A stretch of 64,000 nucleotides of DNA from Candidatus Melainabacteria bacterium (lineage in GTDB: Bacteria > Cyanobacteriota > Vampirovibrionia > Obscuribacterales > Obscuribacteraceae), in contig JAFKGK010000001.1 in NCBI GenBank assembly GCA_017307165.1, forward strand, positions 372,001-436,000. The letters are read 5' to 3'. The notes beneath the pieces are model-generated. The model worked only from the letters and a program-made list of their open reading frames with translations, searched no databases and was not told the DNA's origin. Below are positions 28,067 through 36,340 of this stretch, in pieces. Each line of letters begins with the position of its first letter. Within the stretch, counting starts at the first letter, position 1. The translations under genes were made by a program, and so were the position numbers.

Positions 28067-28870
28067 ATGTTTCAAGACGAAACCACCCTTTTAAACACTC
28101 TCACGGTTTCGAGAACCGCGCTGGGGCCAAAGCATCCAACCGCTATCAAGCATCTCGACGAGCTTTGCCGCTTTTATCTGCATACGGGCGCCGAAGCAAT
28201 AGATAAAGCCGAGTTTTATCTTGAGCAGCAATTGGATCTCCTCAAGGAGATCGGTGCCGACTACCATATCATCAAGCATGTCGTGCAATCGCTATCATGC
28301 GTCTACGAAAAACGCGATGAAAAGCTTCGTGGCGAAAAGCTGTATCTCTGCCTTATGCGCAGGCAAGAAAAGCTATATGGTGCTACCCATGAGACTACGC
28401 GGGACGCCTTGGACAAATTGGCTGGATACTATTATCGTACCGGGTCATTTTGCCAGGCAAGATCAGCCTGGGAAGAATTGGTCGACTTGACCGAGAGCGC
28501 TCTGGGCCATGAGCAAGTCTTGTATGCTCAGGCGGTAGCACCAGTGCTCAGCGATCTGGCTGCAGTATTGGGACGCATGGAGCTACGAGCGGACCAGGTA
28601 ATCGCCCTCGAAAAGCAGGTACGCATCCTCGAAGCGGCCGGCAACGCTAATGTCGCCCTGGCTAGTGCCCTCACGCGTCTTGCCGATGTATTGATCTGCC
28701 TGCATGATATCGAGCAGGTCGAGTCTCTCAATGAGCGTGCTGAGCTTTGCTATCGCCGTGCTCTGGATATACTTAAAGCATGCGATCGTATGATCGGAGC
28801 CAATGCTGCCGAAAAGATGACAATCAGCAATCTCGAGAGCAGGCTAAACGGCCTGGCTGTTTTAGTCTGA
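28067..28870 (+). CDS. Tetratricopeptide-like protein
   Basis: 267 residues, no signal peptide. It contains repeated helix pairs of TPR type, for example FYLEQQLDLLKEIGADYH, KLYLCLMRRQEKLYGATHE and ALDKLAGYYYRTGSFCQA, with a spacing of about 42 residues as in kinesin-light-chain-like TPRs. Probably a cytoplasmic protein-protein adaptor. It lies 85 bases after the previous gene, so it may belong to the same transcript. A hairpin overlaps its stop codon, and it converges on the SpoIID gene with 21 bases between the stops. Confidence 0.75.
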   Translation: MFQDETTLLNTLTVSRTALGPKHPTAIKHLDELCRFYLHTGAEAIDKAEFYLEQQLDLLKEIGADYHIIKHVVQSLSCVYEKRDEKLRGEKLYLCLMRRQEKLYGATHETTRDALDKLAGYYYRTGSFCQARSAWEELVDLTESALGHEQVLYAQAVAPVLSDLAAVLGRMELRADQVIALEKQVRILEAAGNANVALASALTRLADVLICLHDIEQVESLNERAELCYRRALDILKACDRMIGANAAEKMTISNLESRLNGLAVLV

Positions 28871-28885
28871 GCCCAGCCAGACTAA
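28862..28885. terminator. Stem-loop between convergent genes
   Basis: TTAGTCTG and CAGACTAA form a perfect 8-base-pair stem with an 8-base loop. It overlaps the TGA of the TPR gene and lies just before the stop of the convergent SpoIID gene. There is no good T-run, so termination efficiency is uncertain. Confidence 0.45.
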
Positions 28886-28891
28886 GGCTCT

Positions 28892-30244
28892 TTAAAAATT
28901 TTGCCAGGGATCCTTTTCTTTATCTTTGTCTTGCTCTTGTCTATCCCTGGTTTTTTCGGTCTCGGCAGGCTCGTCGTGCTTTTCTTGAGCCTTTTTATCG
29001 ACTTCGATCAGAGGGCCTCTGGCAGGATGATTGCTAGTCTTGGGCGGTTTGGAAATGGTCATCGGGCGATTGAGCTGCAGATACTGAGCCAATGCCTTGT
29101 GGCTGTCTAAAAGATCGAGACGCAAGCGACCGTCGGGATCTTGATAATACTGCTGCAGGATCTGCTCAAACCGCCAACCATTGTTTGCTAATTTGTTTGC
29201 ACCGTTTTGGCTCAAGCCGCGGGACCCATTGCCAGGCCCTCTAAAAGTAAAGTCCCAATTGTTGCCGTTTTCTCTTATGTCCAAAATACCTGCCGTGTCA
29301 AAATTGAGCCAGCGAGCAAGGACCTTGCCGTCCACATCACGGCTGCCCTTGGTGCCGAGGACCTGGACCGAGACTGCATTGAGGTTGGCGTCGTATTGCT
29401 TGACTGATACGCCTGCTATGTCTTTGACGCCAGTGATTTTTTCGAGCAAGTGCTTGGACACTGATTTTTTGCGGATATTAAAGTTGGACTGGTCATCATC
29501 GCCCACCCAGGCCCGATAAAAGCCGGCCTTGACGCGACCGGAGTCTTTTAATACCAGGCCGCTCGTGGATTTGACTGCTATATAGGTCGATTTGGCCTCT
29601 GCTGCCATGCCTTTATAGGCCTGGTCGCGCACGTCCGGGACCAGATCAAAGCCCTCGCTCTGCCATTTGCTGTTTTTGCCCAGGTGAGCCGACGCATAGC
29701 TGCGCGCTGCCACCGCCTGGCATTTGAGAGCCTCAAGATGCCAGCTCGATGGCATCTCGGAAGGCACAACACCCAAGAGATAGTCTTCTAGATCCAGGAC
29801 GTCTATAGCATTGAGAGAGCCATTTTTGACTAGCAGCTCCAAGGAGCCCCTGAACCAGCCCTTGGACCAAAATCTATAGTCTGTGGCAGCAATTGTGATG
29901 CGTTTGTCGATGGGCCAGCTGTAGCTCTCGCCTGTGGATAGCTCGGTGATCTTGCCAGGAGTGACGGCATAGATGAGTTGGGGTTTGATGGGAAAGACCG
30001 GTTGGTTGTCGATGAACATGCTGCCATGGGACCAGATGGCAAAACGCACCACTGGGGCGCGAGTCGCCAGACCGATGCGGATTGGGATCAGCATGCCAAC
30101 CTGATAGGGCGAAAAGCTGAGGACCTGGCGCGTAGTGGCCTTATGCCCAGGAGCTGTCGAGGTGGTTTTGGCCAGGGCCGACAAGGCTGGATCGAGCAGT
30201 CCGGCGAGCAATGATAGCGTTACCATCGCGATTGGTGCTCTCAT
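28892..30244 (-). CDS. SpoIID/LytB-domain exported protein
   Basis: 450 residues from ATG 30244 (MRAPIAMVTLSLLAG signal peptide); TTG 30268 would add eight. The SpoIID core (about 160-330) shows LEDYLLGVVPSEMPSSWHLEALKCQAVAARSYA, given here as LEDYLLGVVPSEMP and ALKCQAVAARSYA, plus FYRAWVGDD and the C-terminal GPGNGSRGLSQNGANKLA. SpoIID is a lytic transglycosylase acting on denuded glycan in endospore formers; the same domain occurs widely in non-sporulating cyanobacteria-like phyla, where it presumably remodels peptidoglycan. Catalytic Glu is likely in PSEMP. The tail is charged and Lys/Glu/Asp-rich (about 400-450). It is divergent from an OmpR-type regulator. Confidence 0.87.
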   Translation of the reverse strand: MRAPIAMVTLSLLAGLLDPALSALAKTTSTAPGHKATTRQVLSFSPYQVGMLIPIRIGLATRAPVVRFAIWSHGSMFIDNQPVFPIKPQLIYAVTPGKITELSTGESYSWPIDKRITIAATDYRFWSKGWFRGSLELLVKNGSLNAIDVLDLEDYLLGVVPSEMPSSWHLEALKCQAVAARSYASAHLGKNSKWQSEGFDLVPDVRDQAYKGMAAEAKSTYIAVKSTSGLVLKDSGRVKAGFYRAWVGDDDQSNFNIRKKSVSKHLLEKITGVKDIAGVSVKQYDANLNAVSVQVLGTKGSRDVDGKVLARWLNFDTAGILDIRENGNNWDFTFRGPGNGSRGLSQNGANKLANNGWRFEQILQQYYQDPDGRLRLDLLDSHKALAQYLQLNRPMTISKPPKTSNHPARGPLIEVDKKAQEKHDEPAETEKTRDRQEQDKDKEKDPWQNF

Positions 30245-30308
30245 GCAAATCTGGGATTTTGCGCTCAATTTGTAAAACCTGCTCTAAGCCCGTGTGAGGA
30301 GCGCCTTA

Positions 30309-30335
30309 AAAATACGGTGTATTTTAGCAAAATAC
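30309..30335. promoter_or_regulatory. Three half-site operator-like repeat with 10-base period
   Basis: AAAATAC (30309), its reverse complement GTATTTT (30319) and AAAATAC (30329) start exactly 10 bases apart, between divergent SpoIID and OmpR-type regulator genes and 37 bases before the regulator ATG. OmpR-family regulators usually bind half-sites one helical turn apart, so autoregulation is a reasonable inference. Confidence 0.45.
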
Positions 30336-30371
30336 GGCCGCCCTCTGGCATAGCTCGCTAACAGTGTTACT

Positions 30372-31064
30372 ATGATCCGTATGAAAAAACTCTTGATCGT
30401 CGATGACGAAGTGGATATCGCCGCCAGCATCCAGTATCTCTTGACCCAGGAGGGTTTTGCTACCATCCTGGCACATGATGGCAATAAGGCCATGCAGATG
30501 TACGAAAACGAAAAGCCGGATCTCATCATCCTCGACCTGATGATGCCGGGGATCGATGGCTACGAGGTCTGCAGACGGATAAGGGCAAATGACAAGCGCA
30601 CGCCCATCCTGATGCTGACTGCACGTACTTCGGAGATAGATACTGTAGTAGGCCTGGAACTGGGTGCAAATGATTACATCGCCAAGCCAGTCAGGCTGCG
30701 CGAACTGGTTGCCCGAGTCAAGGCGCATTTGCGCGAGTCTCCTCAGGTGCAGGATCATGGCAAGGGCATCAGGCTCGGAGATCTCGCCATAGACACCGAG
30801 AGTCGCACTGTTACAGTCGGAGATCGCCTCATCGACTTGACCTTCAAAGAGTTCGAATTACTTTTGGCCATGGCCAGGCAGCCCAATCGTGTTTTTTCTC
30901 GCGATCAGCTCTTTGCTCAGGTCTGGGGCTCTGATTTTTTAGGCGAGTCACGCACGGTCGATGTGCATATCAGGTATCTGAGAGAAAAATTGGAAGCCAA
31001 TCCCAGTCAGCCTAAGCACATATTGACAGTCCGTGGCGTGGGATATCGTCTGGTCTGGGACTAG
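30372..31064 (+). CDS. OmpR/PhoB-type response regulator
   Basis: 230 residues; ATG 30372, with ATG 30381 (MKKLLIVDDE) equally plausible. The receiver has the acidic pair in IVDDEVD, phosphoacceptor Asp in DLIILDLMMPGIDGYEV, the LTA switch and Lys in YIAKPV. The C-terminal winged helix (about 135-230) has LTFKEFELL, the recognition-helix region RTVDVHIRYLREKLE and GVGYRLV. No kinase gene is adjacent, so its partner is elsewhere. Divergence from the SpoIID gene across the three-half-site repeat suggests it may control that gene and itself. Confidence 0.93.
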   Translation: MIRMKKLLIVDDEVDIAASIQYLLTQEGFATILAHDGNKAMQMYENEKPDLIILDLMMPGIDGYEVCRRIRANDKRTPILMLTARTSEIDTVVGLELGANDYIAKPVRLRELVARVKAHLRESPQVQDHGKGIRLGDLAIDTESRTVTVGDRLIDLTFKEFELLLAMARQPNRVFSRDQLFAQVWGSDFLGESRTVDVHIRYLREKLEANPSQPKHILTVRGVGYRLVWD

Positions 31065-31156
31065 AGATTAATTATCGCCGAGCGTAATTTTCCCAGTGAC
31101 TTACAGGGTATGAATTAATAGACTGTAATCGCAGGGCTTATTGGCGTCTCAAACTT

Positions 31157-32431
31157 ATGGACTCTATGCAAAACGGAAAGATCTTGTTGATTGGCGTCAA
31201 TCTGGCCGCCAGCGTGCCGCTATTGATTGCCGGTCAAGCACAGGCCCAGAGTCCTGGCCAGTCTCAAGCTACCGCGTCCAGCACTTTGGCTGAGACACTC
31301 AAGCATGTCGTCGCTGACAAGGCTGTGGCCAAGAGCCTCGATAGCACATCTCAGACTCCAGCTCTCAAGTCGCCGATGCATTCGGGATCTCTTTATGGAG
31401 CTGGTGCTCGCAGCAAATCCATCGAGGATCTTTCTGCTCCGAGGGCAATGGAGACACGCAATACCATGGGCAATGCCATGGGGTCCATCGACGGCACCAA
31501 GCTCCGCCCCTTTAAAGCCAATCGCAGATTGCCCAGCGCGGGAGATCTTGCGGTACTGACTCCACAATTGGACAATACTACGCAGGCCAGCCCTCTGAGT
31601 GGCAGCGTCAATCAGTATTATTCGCCTTTTGCTGCCAGTGGCCTTAGCAATATCAAAGACCAGGCTCGCAACAGGCTCAAACAAGCTGCGAGCGCTGCCA
31701 CCAGATTTGAGCACAAGCCCGCCAGTCGTGTCACTGCCAATGCCAGTCCTGCTACGCCAGGTCAGGTCGGCCATCCATGCGCTCCAACCGGCGTCCCCAA
31801 CATGTCTACCTCAAACAATATCTCCAGCGATGCTCTCAACGAAGAGCAAGAGATGAATAGCCTTGCCAACGAATTGAACAATGACAAGCAAATCTTTGAT
31901 GGCTTGCACAAACAAGCTGCCCTCGAGAATGCAGCCAGTGCCAGCCATGCAGGTCCCGCGCCATTTCCTCTCAATCTCATCCCCGAGGCCTCTCTCAAGC
32001 AGTTTCTCGGTGGTGGGCACAATGCTGGTGTTGCTCACCCTAGTCCTGCCTCTGGTTTAGGCGCAGGATCCAATGCCAGTGCAATGGGTGCGCCTGCCTC
32101 TGCCCCCAAGCAAGCCAGTTATTTTGGCTCCTGGAAGCAAGGACAACCCTCTAGCGGATCTAATTTTGCTAGCGCTCATGGCCACGGCAATCTTGCTCCT
32201 TCAGGCTTTCATACCAATATCAACGGATCAGGTGGGGCTAAGTCCTTTGCCAAGGCTTATTCACCCATAGCCTATCGCAAGGGAGCCAAGGGCAAGTTGG
32301 CTACCACGGTCTCCCAGATCAAGCCCTCTCAAAACCAGAGTAAGGGCGGGTCTGCAAACGCCAGAGCTCAGACGCGTCCCTCCATGTCTGTGGCCACCTA
32401 TGGCCCCTATGTCTCCAACCCCAGTCTCTGA
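31157..32431 (+). CDS. Exported low-complexity Ala/Ser/Asn/Gly-rich protein
   Basis: 424 residues; ATG 31157, or ATG 31166 (MQNGKILL). A signal peptide (about 1-30, ending AGQAQAQS) precedes a chain rich in Ala, Ser, Asn, Gly, Gln and Pro with few hydrophobic residues, so it is probably mostly disordered. No domain is recognised. A short charged helix (NEEQEMNSLANELNNDKQIF, near 230) is the only structured-looking stretch. Candidates are a surface or matrix-associated linker protein. It precedes the TPR-CHAT gene by 60 bases on the same strand. Confidence 0.6.
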   Translation: MDSMQNGKILLIGVNLAASVPLLIAGQAQAQSPGQSQATASSTLAETLKHVVADKAVAKSLDSTSQTPALKSPMHSGSLYGAGARSKSIEDLSAPRAMETRNTMGNAMGSIDGTKLRPFKANRRLPSAGDLAVLTPQLDNTTQASPLSGSVNQYYSPFAASGLSNIKDQARNRLKQAASAATRFEHKPASRVTANASPATPGQVGHPCAPTGVPNMSTSNNISSDALNEEQEMNSLANELNNDKQIFDGLHKQAALENAASASHAGPAPFPLNLIPEASLKQFLGGGHNAGVAHPSPASGLGAGSNASAMGAPASAPKQASYFGSWKQGQPSSGSNFASAHGHGNLAPSGFHTNINGSGGAKSFAKAYSPIAYRKGAKGKLATTVSQIKPSQNQSKGGSANARAQTRPSMSVATYGPYVSNPSL

Positions 32432-32491
32432 TACTGTCCAAAATATTGCTGTTTCGTGTATAAACTGGTAATCCGCCATAGAGGATCAGTC

Positions 32492-35143
32492 GTGCACGGT
32501 GATATCGATAGCTTTATACAGGCAGGTTTCGACTCCTTGAGTCGCAATGAGCTCGTCGATGCCCTTGCAAGCTTTGCATCTGCTCGGGATTTATTGTGCG
32601 GCGAAGCGGATCAGTCACTGCTGGAGCCAATTGAGCGTGATGCCCGGCTGGCGATCGTCTGTACTTATCTAGGGCATGCGTATGCTCTCAGCGAGGATCC
32701 GCGCGCTCAAGACACATTGCATCAAGCTATCGAGATTGCTGGCCGGTCCCAAAATCTGTTTGCACCTGTAGAGTTGCAAGCTAGATTGTTTCTTGCGGAG
32801 CATTATACAGACAAGGGCTTATATGCTCGTGCTCTGACTCAGTTTGATATAGCCTACAATCTAGCTGCTTTTTTGCATGACAAAACAGCCATGGAATTGT
32901 CCGCTGGTCATCTTGGCTCGATCTGCCTCTACACGTCTCGACTGGAGCAGGCTTGCGATTGGTTTTTGGTGGCACTGGAGCTTGCTGGTGATGATGGCGC
33001 CAACAAAAAGGTCTGGCTCGGTAGTCTTGGCTTGAGCTTTAGCGAGCTAGGGCAATACGATCGCGCCATCGACTATTATCAGAGCGCATTTGCTGTGGCG
33101 CAAGATAGTGGAGATAGGGAGACCATGTCTATTTGTCTCGGAGCTCAGGGCAATGCGCGATTTGAGCAAGAGCGTTATGACGAGGCCCAGATGCTCTACG
33201 AACAAGCGCAGGAAATAGCCACCGCATGTGGTGATAGGCGCCGTCTCAATGTCTGGCTTGGCAACCAGGGTATTGCCTTGTTGAGGCAAAACCAGCCGCA
33301 AAAGGCCAGCGAAAAAATCGAACAGGCGATTACCATAGCCCGCCAGGACGCTGACTTGCGCAGTCTCGCCGCTCATCTGGATAGCCTCTCCGAATGCAAA
33401 ATAGCCAAAGGTGAAATGCAAGGTGCATTTGCTGCCGAATTGGAGGCACTGGACTTGTCGCGTCAGGTCTTTGATCGCCTGGGAGAGCGGATCTATCTGA
33501 CAAATCTCGGCAAGATCAAGGCTAGAGGTGGAGAACTCAATCCAGCCTTTGCCTTTTTTAAAGAGGCTGTCGATCTCTTTGACGAGCAAAGAGCCACAAT
33601 CAAGGCCGATGATCTCAAGACTACATTTGCCAATCGTGGACAGGATCTGTACAGGCAGATCATCGAAGTGTGCTTTCGCATGGGCCGACGAGTCGAGGCC
33701 CTCGAATATGTGGGCAGAGCCAAGTCGCGAGCGCTCATCGATCTGCTCGCCAATAGCCCCGTCGATATTAGCGAATTGGATATAGAGTCTGATAGCTCGA
33801 TTGCTGCGCTCAAGCACAGAGAAGCCGATCTCAGAGCTCAAATTGCTGCGCTCGAAAGGCTTTTGGTCGAAGACGAAGGTAATGTATCCAGAGAAACCGA
33901 TAACAAGAACAGTGATGATAAGGATGGGTTGAGACGCGCGCAGCCCAGTCAGACTGATACTCGCAAGCTCTACGGCGAATGGAGAGAGGTCGTCAATCAG
34001 CTTAAGCGCCGCCACCCTGATTATGCCAGCCTGATCGCTACCAGCACCCTGACATATGACGATATGCGCAAGCTCTGGCTCGATAAGATGCTCGAGGATG
34101 GGACATGCGTGGTCGAGTTTTATTATGCTAGCGACTATTTGCTGGTCTCTCTCATCACAAAAGACAATGAGCTGATCACTCATCATATAGATGATGCTGA
34201 GACCCTCGACGATCTGCAAAATGATCTGTTCTCGTTTTTTGAGATGAGCAGCACAGAAGGCTGGGAGGTGCCAGTCAGTCTCTCCAAGCGCCTATATAAG
34301 ACTCTGTTTGGTCAATTGTTTGCAAGCCTCCCTGATGGTGGTAACTCTATCGACCGTTTGATCGTGGTGCCTCACGGCAATCTCTATCATTTCCCCTTTG
34401 CCGCTCTCCATGACGGCCATGGCTATCTCTGCCAGAGCAAAGCTGTGAGCTATCTCCCGGCCATTTCCCTCATACCGATCCTCAAGGCCTCTGGTGGCGC
34501 ATCCGGTGCCTCAAAATACCTGGTCTCCGCCATCAGCGATTATTCTGCGACCCGCAAGAATGGCATGGTGTTTAGCTCTACGCTGCGGTCTTCGGCCGGT
34601 CTAGAAGACCTCACCTATACGATGGAAGAGGCCCAGTCTATCAAGTCTCTCAGCGATGCCGTGCTCCTTACAAACGAAGAGGTCAAAGAAGCTCTGCCCG
34701 AGATTTTTGGCCAATACGAAGTGGTACATTTTGCCGGACACGCTATCTTTAACAACGAAGAACCGATGGCTTCGGGTCTCGTGCTCAATGACGGGTCAAT
34801 TTTGTCTGCAGCAGCCATCCTGGAGGGCAGTGCCCTGCGTACACGCATGGGCAAGCTCCTGGTCTTATCGGCCTGCCAGACCGGCGTCAATGCGGTCACT
34901 CAGGGTGGCGAGATCCTTGGTCTTGCAAGGGCACTCATGTACGCAGGCATGCCCAATCTGGTTTTATCGCTCTGGGAGGTCGCCGATAGATCCACGGCCA
35001 GCTTAATGGAAGATTTTCATGCGCTCTGGCAGGGGGGCAAGATCTCAGTCGCTCAAGCATTGAGGCAGGCACAGATGCATGCCATCGACAAAAAGCAACC
35101 TGTACATGCATGGGCGCCATTTATACATTTTGGAATCGACTAG
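32492..35143 (+). CDS. TPR-CHAT protein (caspase-like peptidase domain)
   Basis: 883 residues from GTG 32492, which has AGAGGA about seven bases upstream; GTG 32456 would add twelve. The N-terminal two-thirds is a TPR array (about 1-400; motifs WLGSLGLSFSELGQYDRAI, CLGAQGNARFEQERYDEA, WLGNQGIALLRQNQPQKA). The C-terminal CHAT domain (about 520-883) keeps the caspase-like dyad: His750 in HFAGHA and Cys795 in LSACQTG, followed by GEILGLARALMYAGMPN and LWEVADRSTA. CHAT proteins are the peptidase module in some anti-phage and gasdermin-type systems, but most in such multigene phyla are unassigned. No gasdermin, TIR or effector-like gene is adjacent. No signal peptide is seen. Confidence 0.9.
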   Translation: MHGDIDSFIQAGFDSLSRNELVDALASFASARDLLCGEADQSLLEPIERDARLAIVCTYLGHAYALSEDPRAQDTLHQAIEIAGRSQNLFAPVELQARLFLAEHYTDKGLYARALTQFDIAYNLAAFLHDKTAMELSAGHLGSICLYTSRLEQACDWFLVALELAGDDGANKKVWLGSLGLSFSELGQYDRAIDYYQSAFAVAQDSGDRETMSICLGAQGNARFEQERYDEAQMLYEQAQEIATACGDRRRLNVWLGNQGIALLRQNQPQKASEKIEQAITIARQDADLRSLAAHLDSLSECKIAKGEMQGAFAAELEALDLSRQVFDRLGERIYLTNLGKIKARGGELNPAFAFFKEAVDLFDEQRATIKADDLKTTFANRGQDLYRQIIEVCFRMGRRVEALEYVGRAKSRALIDLLANSPVDISELDIESDSSIAALKHREADLRAQIAALERLLVEDEGNVSRETDNKNSDDKDGLRRAQPSQTDTRKLYGEWREVVNQLKRRHPDYASLIATSTLTYDDMRKLWLDKMLEDGTCVVEFYYASDYLLVSLITKDNELITHHIDDAETLDDLQNDLFSFFEMSSTEGWEVPVSLSKRLYKTLFGQLFASLPDGGNSIDRLIVVPHGNLYHFPFAALHDGHGYLCQSKAVSYLPAISLIPILKASGGASGASKYLVSAISDYSATRKNGMVFSSTLRSSAGLEDLTYTMEEAQSIKSLSDAVLLTNEEVKEALPEIFGQYEVVHFAGHAIFNNEEPMASGLVLNDGSILSAAAILEGSALRTRMGKLLVLSACQTGVNAVTQGGEILGLARALMYAGMPNLVLSLWEVADRSTASLMEDFHALWQGGKISVAQALRQAQMHAIDKKQPVHAWAPFIHFGID

Positions 35144-35198
35144 ACACGGGTGCTAAAATCTAGATCCTCAGATCAGTATCCATACTCAAGGATCACAA

Positions 35199-35687
35199 AT
35201 GCGCCTTGTAAAAACGCCTACTCAGCTTTTGCTCATCGCTCTAGCATGCTTCCCGTCATTTTTTGCAGGCAACTCTGTCTGCGCTCAAGATGGTGCGCCA
35301 AAAAGCAATTTTGCACCACATCCGACACTGCCTGGGTCAGAAATCAATCGTCATGATCCTGTTGCGATCTATAAAGAGGCGGGCATCGATAAGGAACAAG
35401 AGTCGCGTATCAGACAGATGGCACGCGAGTTTGAAGACATGCAGGCGGTGCGCTTAAAGAGGCTTTCCAACCTATCCATGCAGCTCAAGGCTATTTCGCT
35501 GGAGACCGATCCAGATGAAAAAGACGCCATGGCCAAGCAAGACGAGATCAACAAGGCTCTCAATGAGATGGCTAATGCCCGGCTCAAACTCTTGCTTGAT
35601 ATCAGGCAGGTGCTTGACCACGATCAAAAAGAAAGATTAGTTCAGCTTTTGAGAAGCCGACCTTCGGGTACCAGGGAAATAAAATGA
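35199..35687 (+). CDS. Periplasmic Spy/CpxP-like small protein
   Basis: 162 residues; AAGGAT lies a few bases before ATG 35199. A signal peptide (about 1-29, ending CAQD) is followed by a long helical, strongly charged protein. The EAGIDKEQESRIRQM repeat and the later DIRQVLDHDQKERLVQLL match the LTxxQ-type motif of Spy/CpxP-like periplasmic chaperones and metal sensors. No metal-binding His/Cys cluster is visible. It may stabilise envelope proteins. Its 3' end overlaps the convergent phosphatase gene by 46 bases. Confidence 0.65.
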   Translation: MRLVKTPTQLLLIALACFPSFFAGNSVCAQDGAPKSNFAPHPTLPGSEINRHDPVAIYKEAGIDKEQESRIRQMAREFEDMQAVRLKRLSNLSMQLKAISLETDPDEKDAMAKQDEINKALNEMANARLKLLLDIRQVLDHDQKERLVQLLRSRPSGTREIK

Positions 35688-36340
35688 ACGCTTGCGAAAT
35701 TGGCACTAAAGTCTACCCGACTGATAGAGCCAGTCGGGATCGATAGGCGCCAAAAATCAGCAGTTTGCATGTTGAGCGCCTGCATTAGTATTGTCCGGAT
35801 GATGCCAGAATGAGTGACCAGAGCGATCTTGCAACCGGCAAAGGTATTGTCCGCCAAAAGAAGAGCTAGCCGGTCTTTAATGCGCTGCATCATCTGGGCT
35901 ACTGATTCGCCTCCTGGAGGTGCGTTGCTGATCGGGTCAGCACACCAGGCCTTATATATCTCAGGCTCATTTTTTTTGATATCCAGATAGGTGCGGCCTT
36001 CCCATTGGCCTACCTGCCATTCATCCAGGCCCTCCAATGTCTGCATTTTCATCCCCAGCTCCTGAGCGATGGGCTCGGCCGTGGAGATAGCCCTCAGAGC
36101 AGTGCCTGTGACTAAATGATCGATCTTGTACTGCGACATATGCAGGGCGAGGTTTTTGGCTTGTTGGAAGCCTTTGTCTGTCAATGGGGTAGAGCGATCG
36201 CAGTAGAGCAATCCATCTTGTGTAGCCTGGGTATGGCCGTGCCTGATGAGATAGAGTGTCGTCACCGTCTCTGGTGGATGCAATTCTTCTTTTTTTTGTG
36301 TTTGATCTTTAGTCATTGATATTTTATTGCTCCTGGTCAT
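35642..36340 (-). CDS. Histidine phosphatase / phosphoglycerate-mutase-like protein
   Basis: 232 residues from ATG 36340, or 224 from ATG 36316. It has the RHG catalytic motif in LIRHGHTQATQDG, the SxxxRAxxTA-type site as TALRAISTAEPIAQ, the downstream LDEWQVGQWEGR and the second catalytic His in LVTHSGIIRTIL. It is a phosphomonoesterase of the cobC/GpmB group; the substrate is unknown. Its start overlaps the stop of the upstream aldolase gene by 17 bases, so the two probably form an operon. Confidence 0.88.
   Translation of the reverse strand: MTRSNKISMTKDQTQKKEELHPPETVTTLYLIRHGHTQATQDGLLYCDRSTPLTDKGFQQAKNLALHMSQYKIDHLVTGTALRAISTAEPIAQELGMKMQTLEGLDEWQVGQWEGRTYLDIKKNEPEIYKAWCADPISNAPPGGESVAQMMQRIKDRLALLLADNTFAGCKIALVTHSGIIRTILMQALNMQTADFWRLSIPTGSISRVDFSANFASVHFISLVPEGRLLKS

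Noticed and set aside
33047-34219. A 390-codon open frame on the minus strand within the TPR-CHAT gene
   Set aside because: It lies entirely antisense to a clearly coding TPR-CHAT protein, and its translation shows no domain. It is a consequence of codon use in the sense gene.
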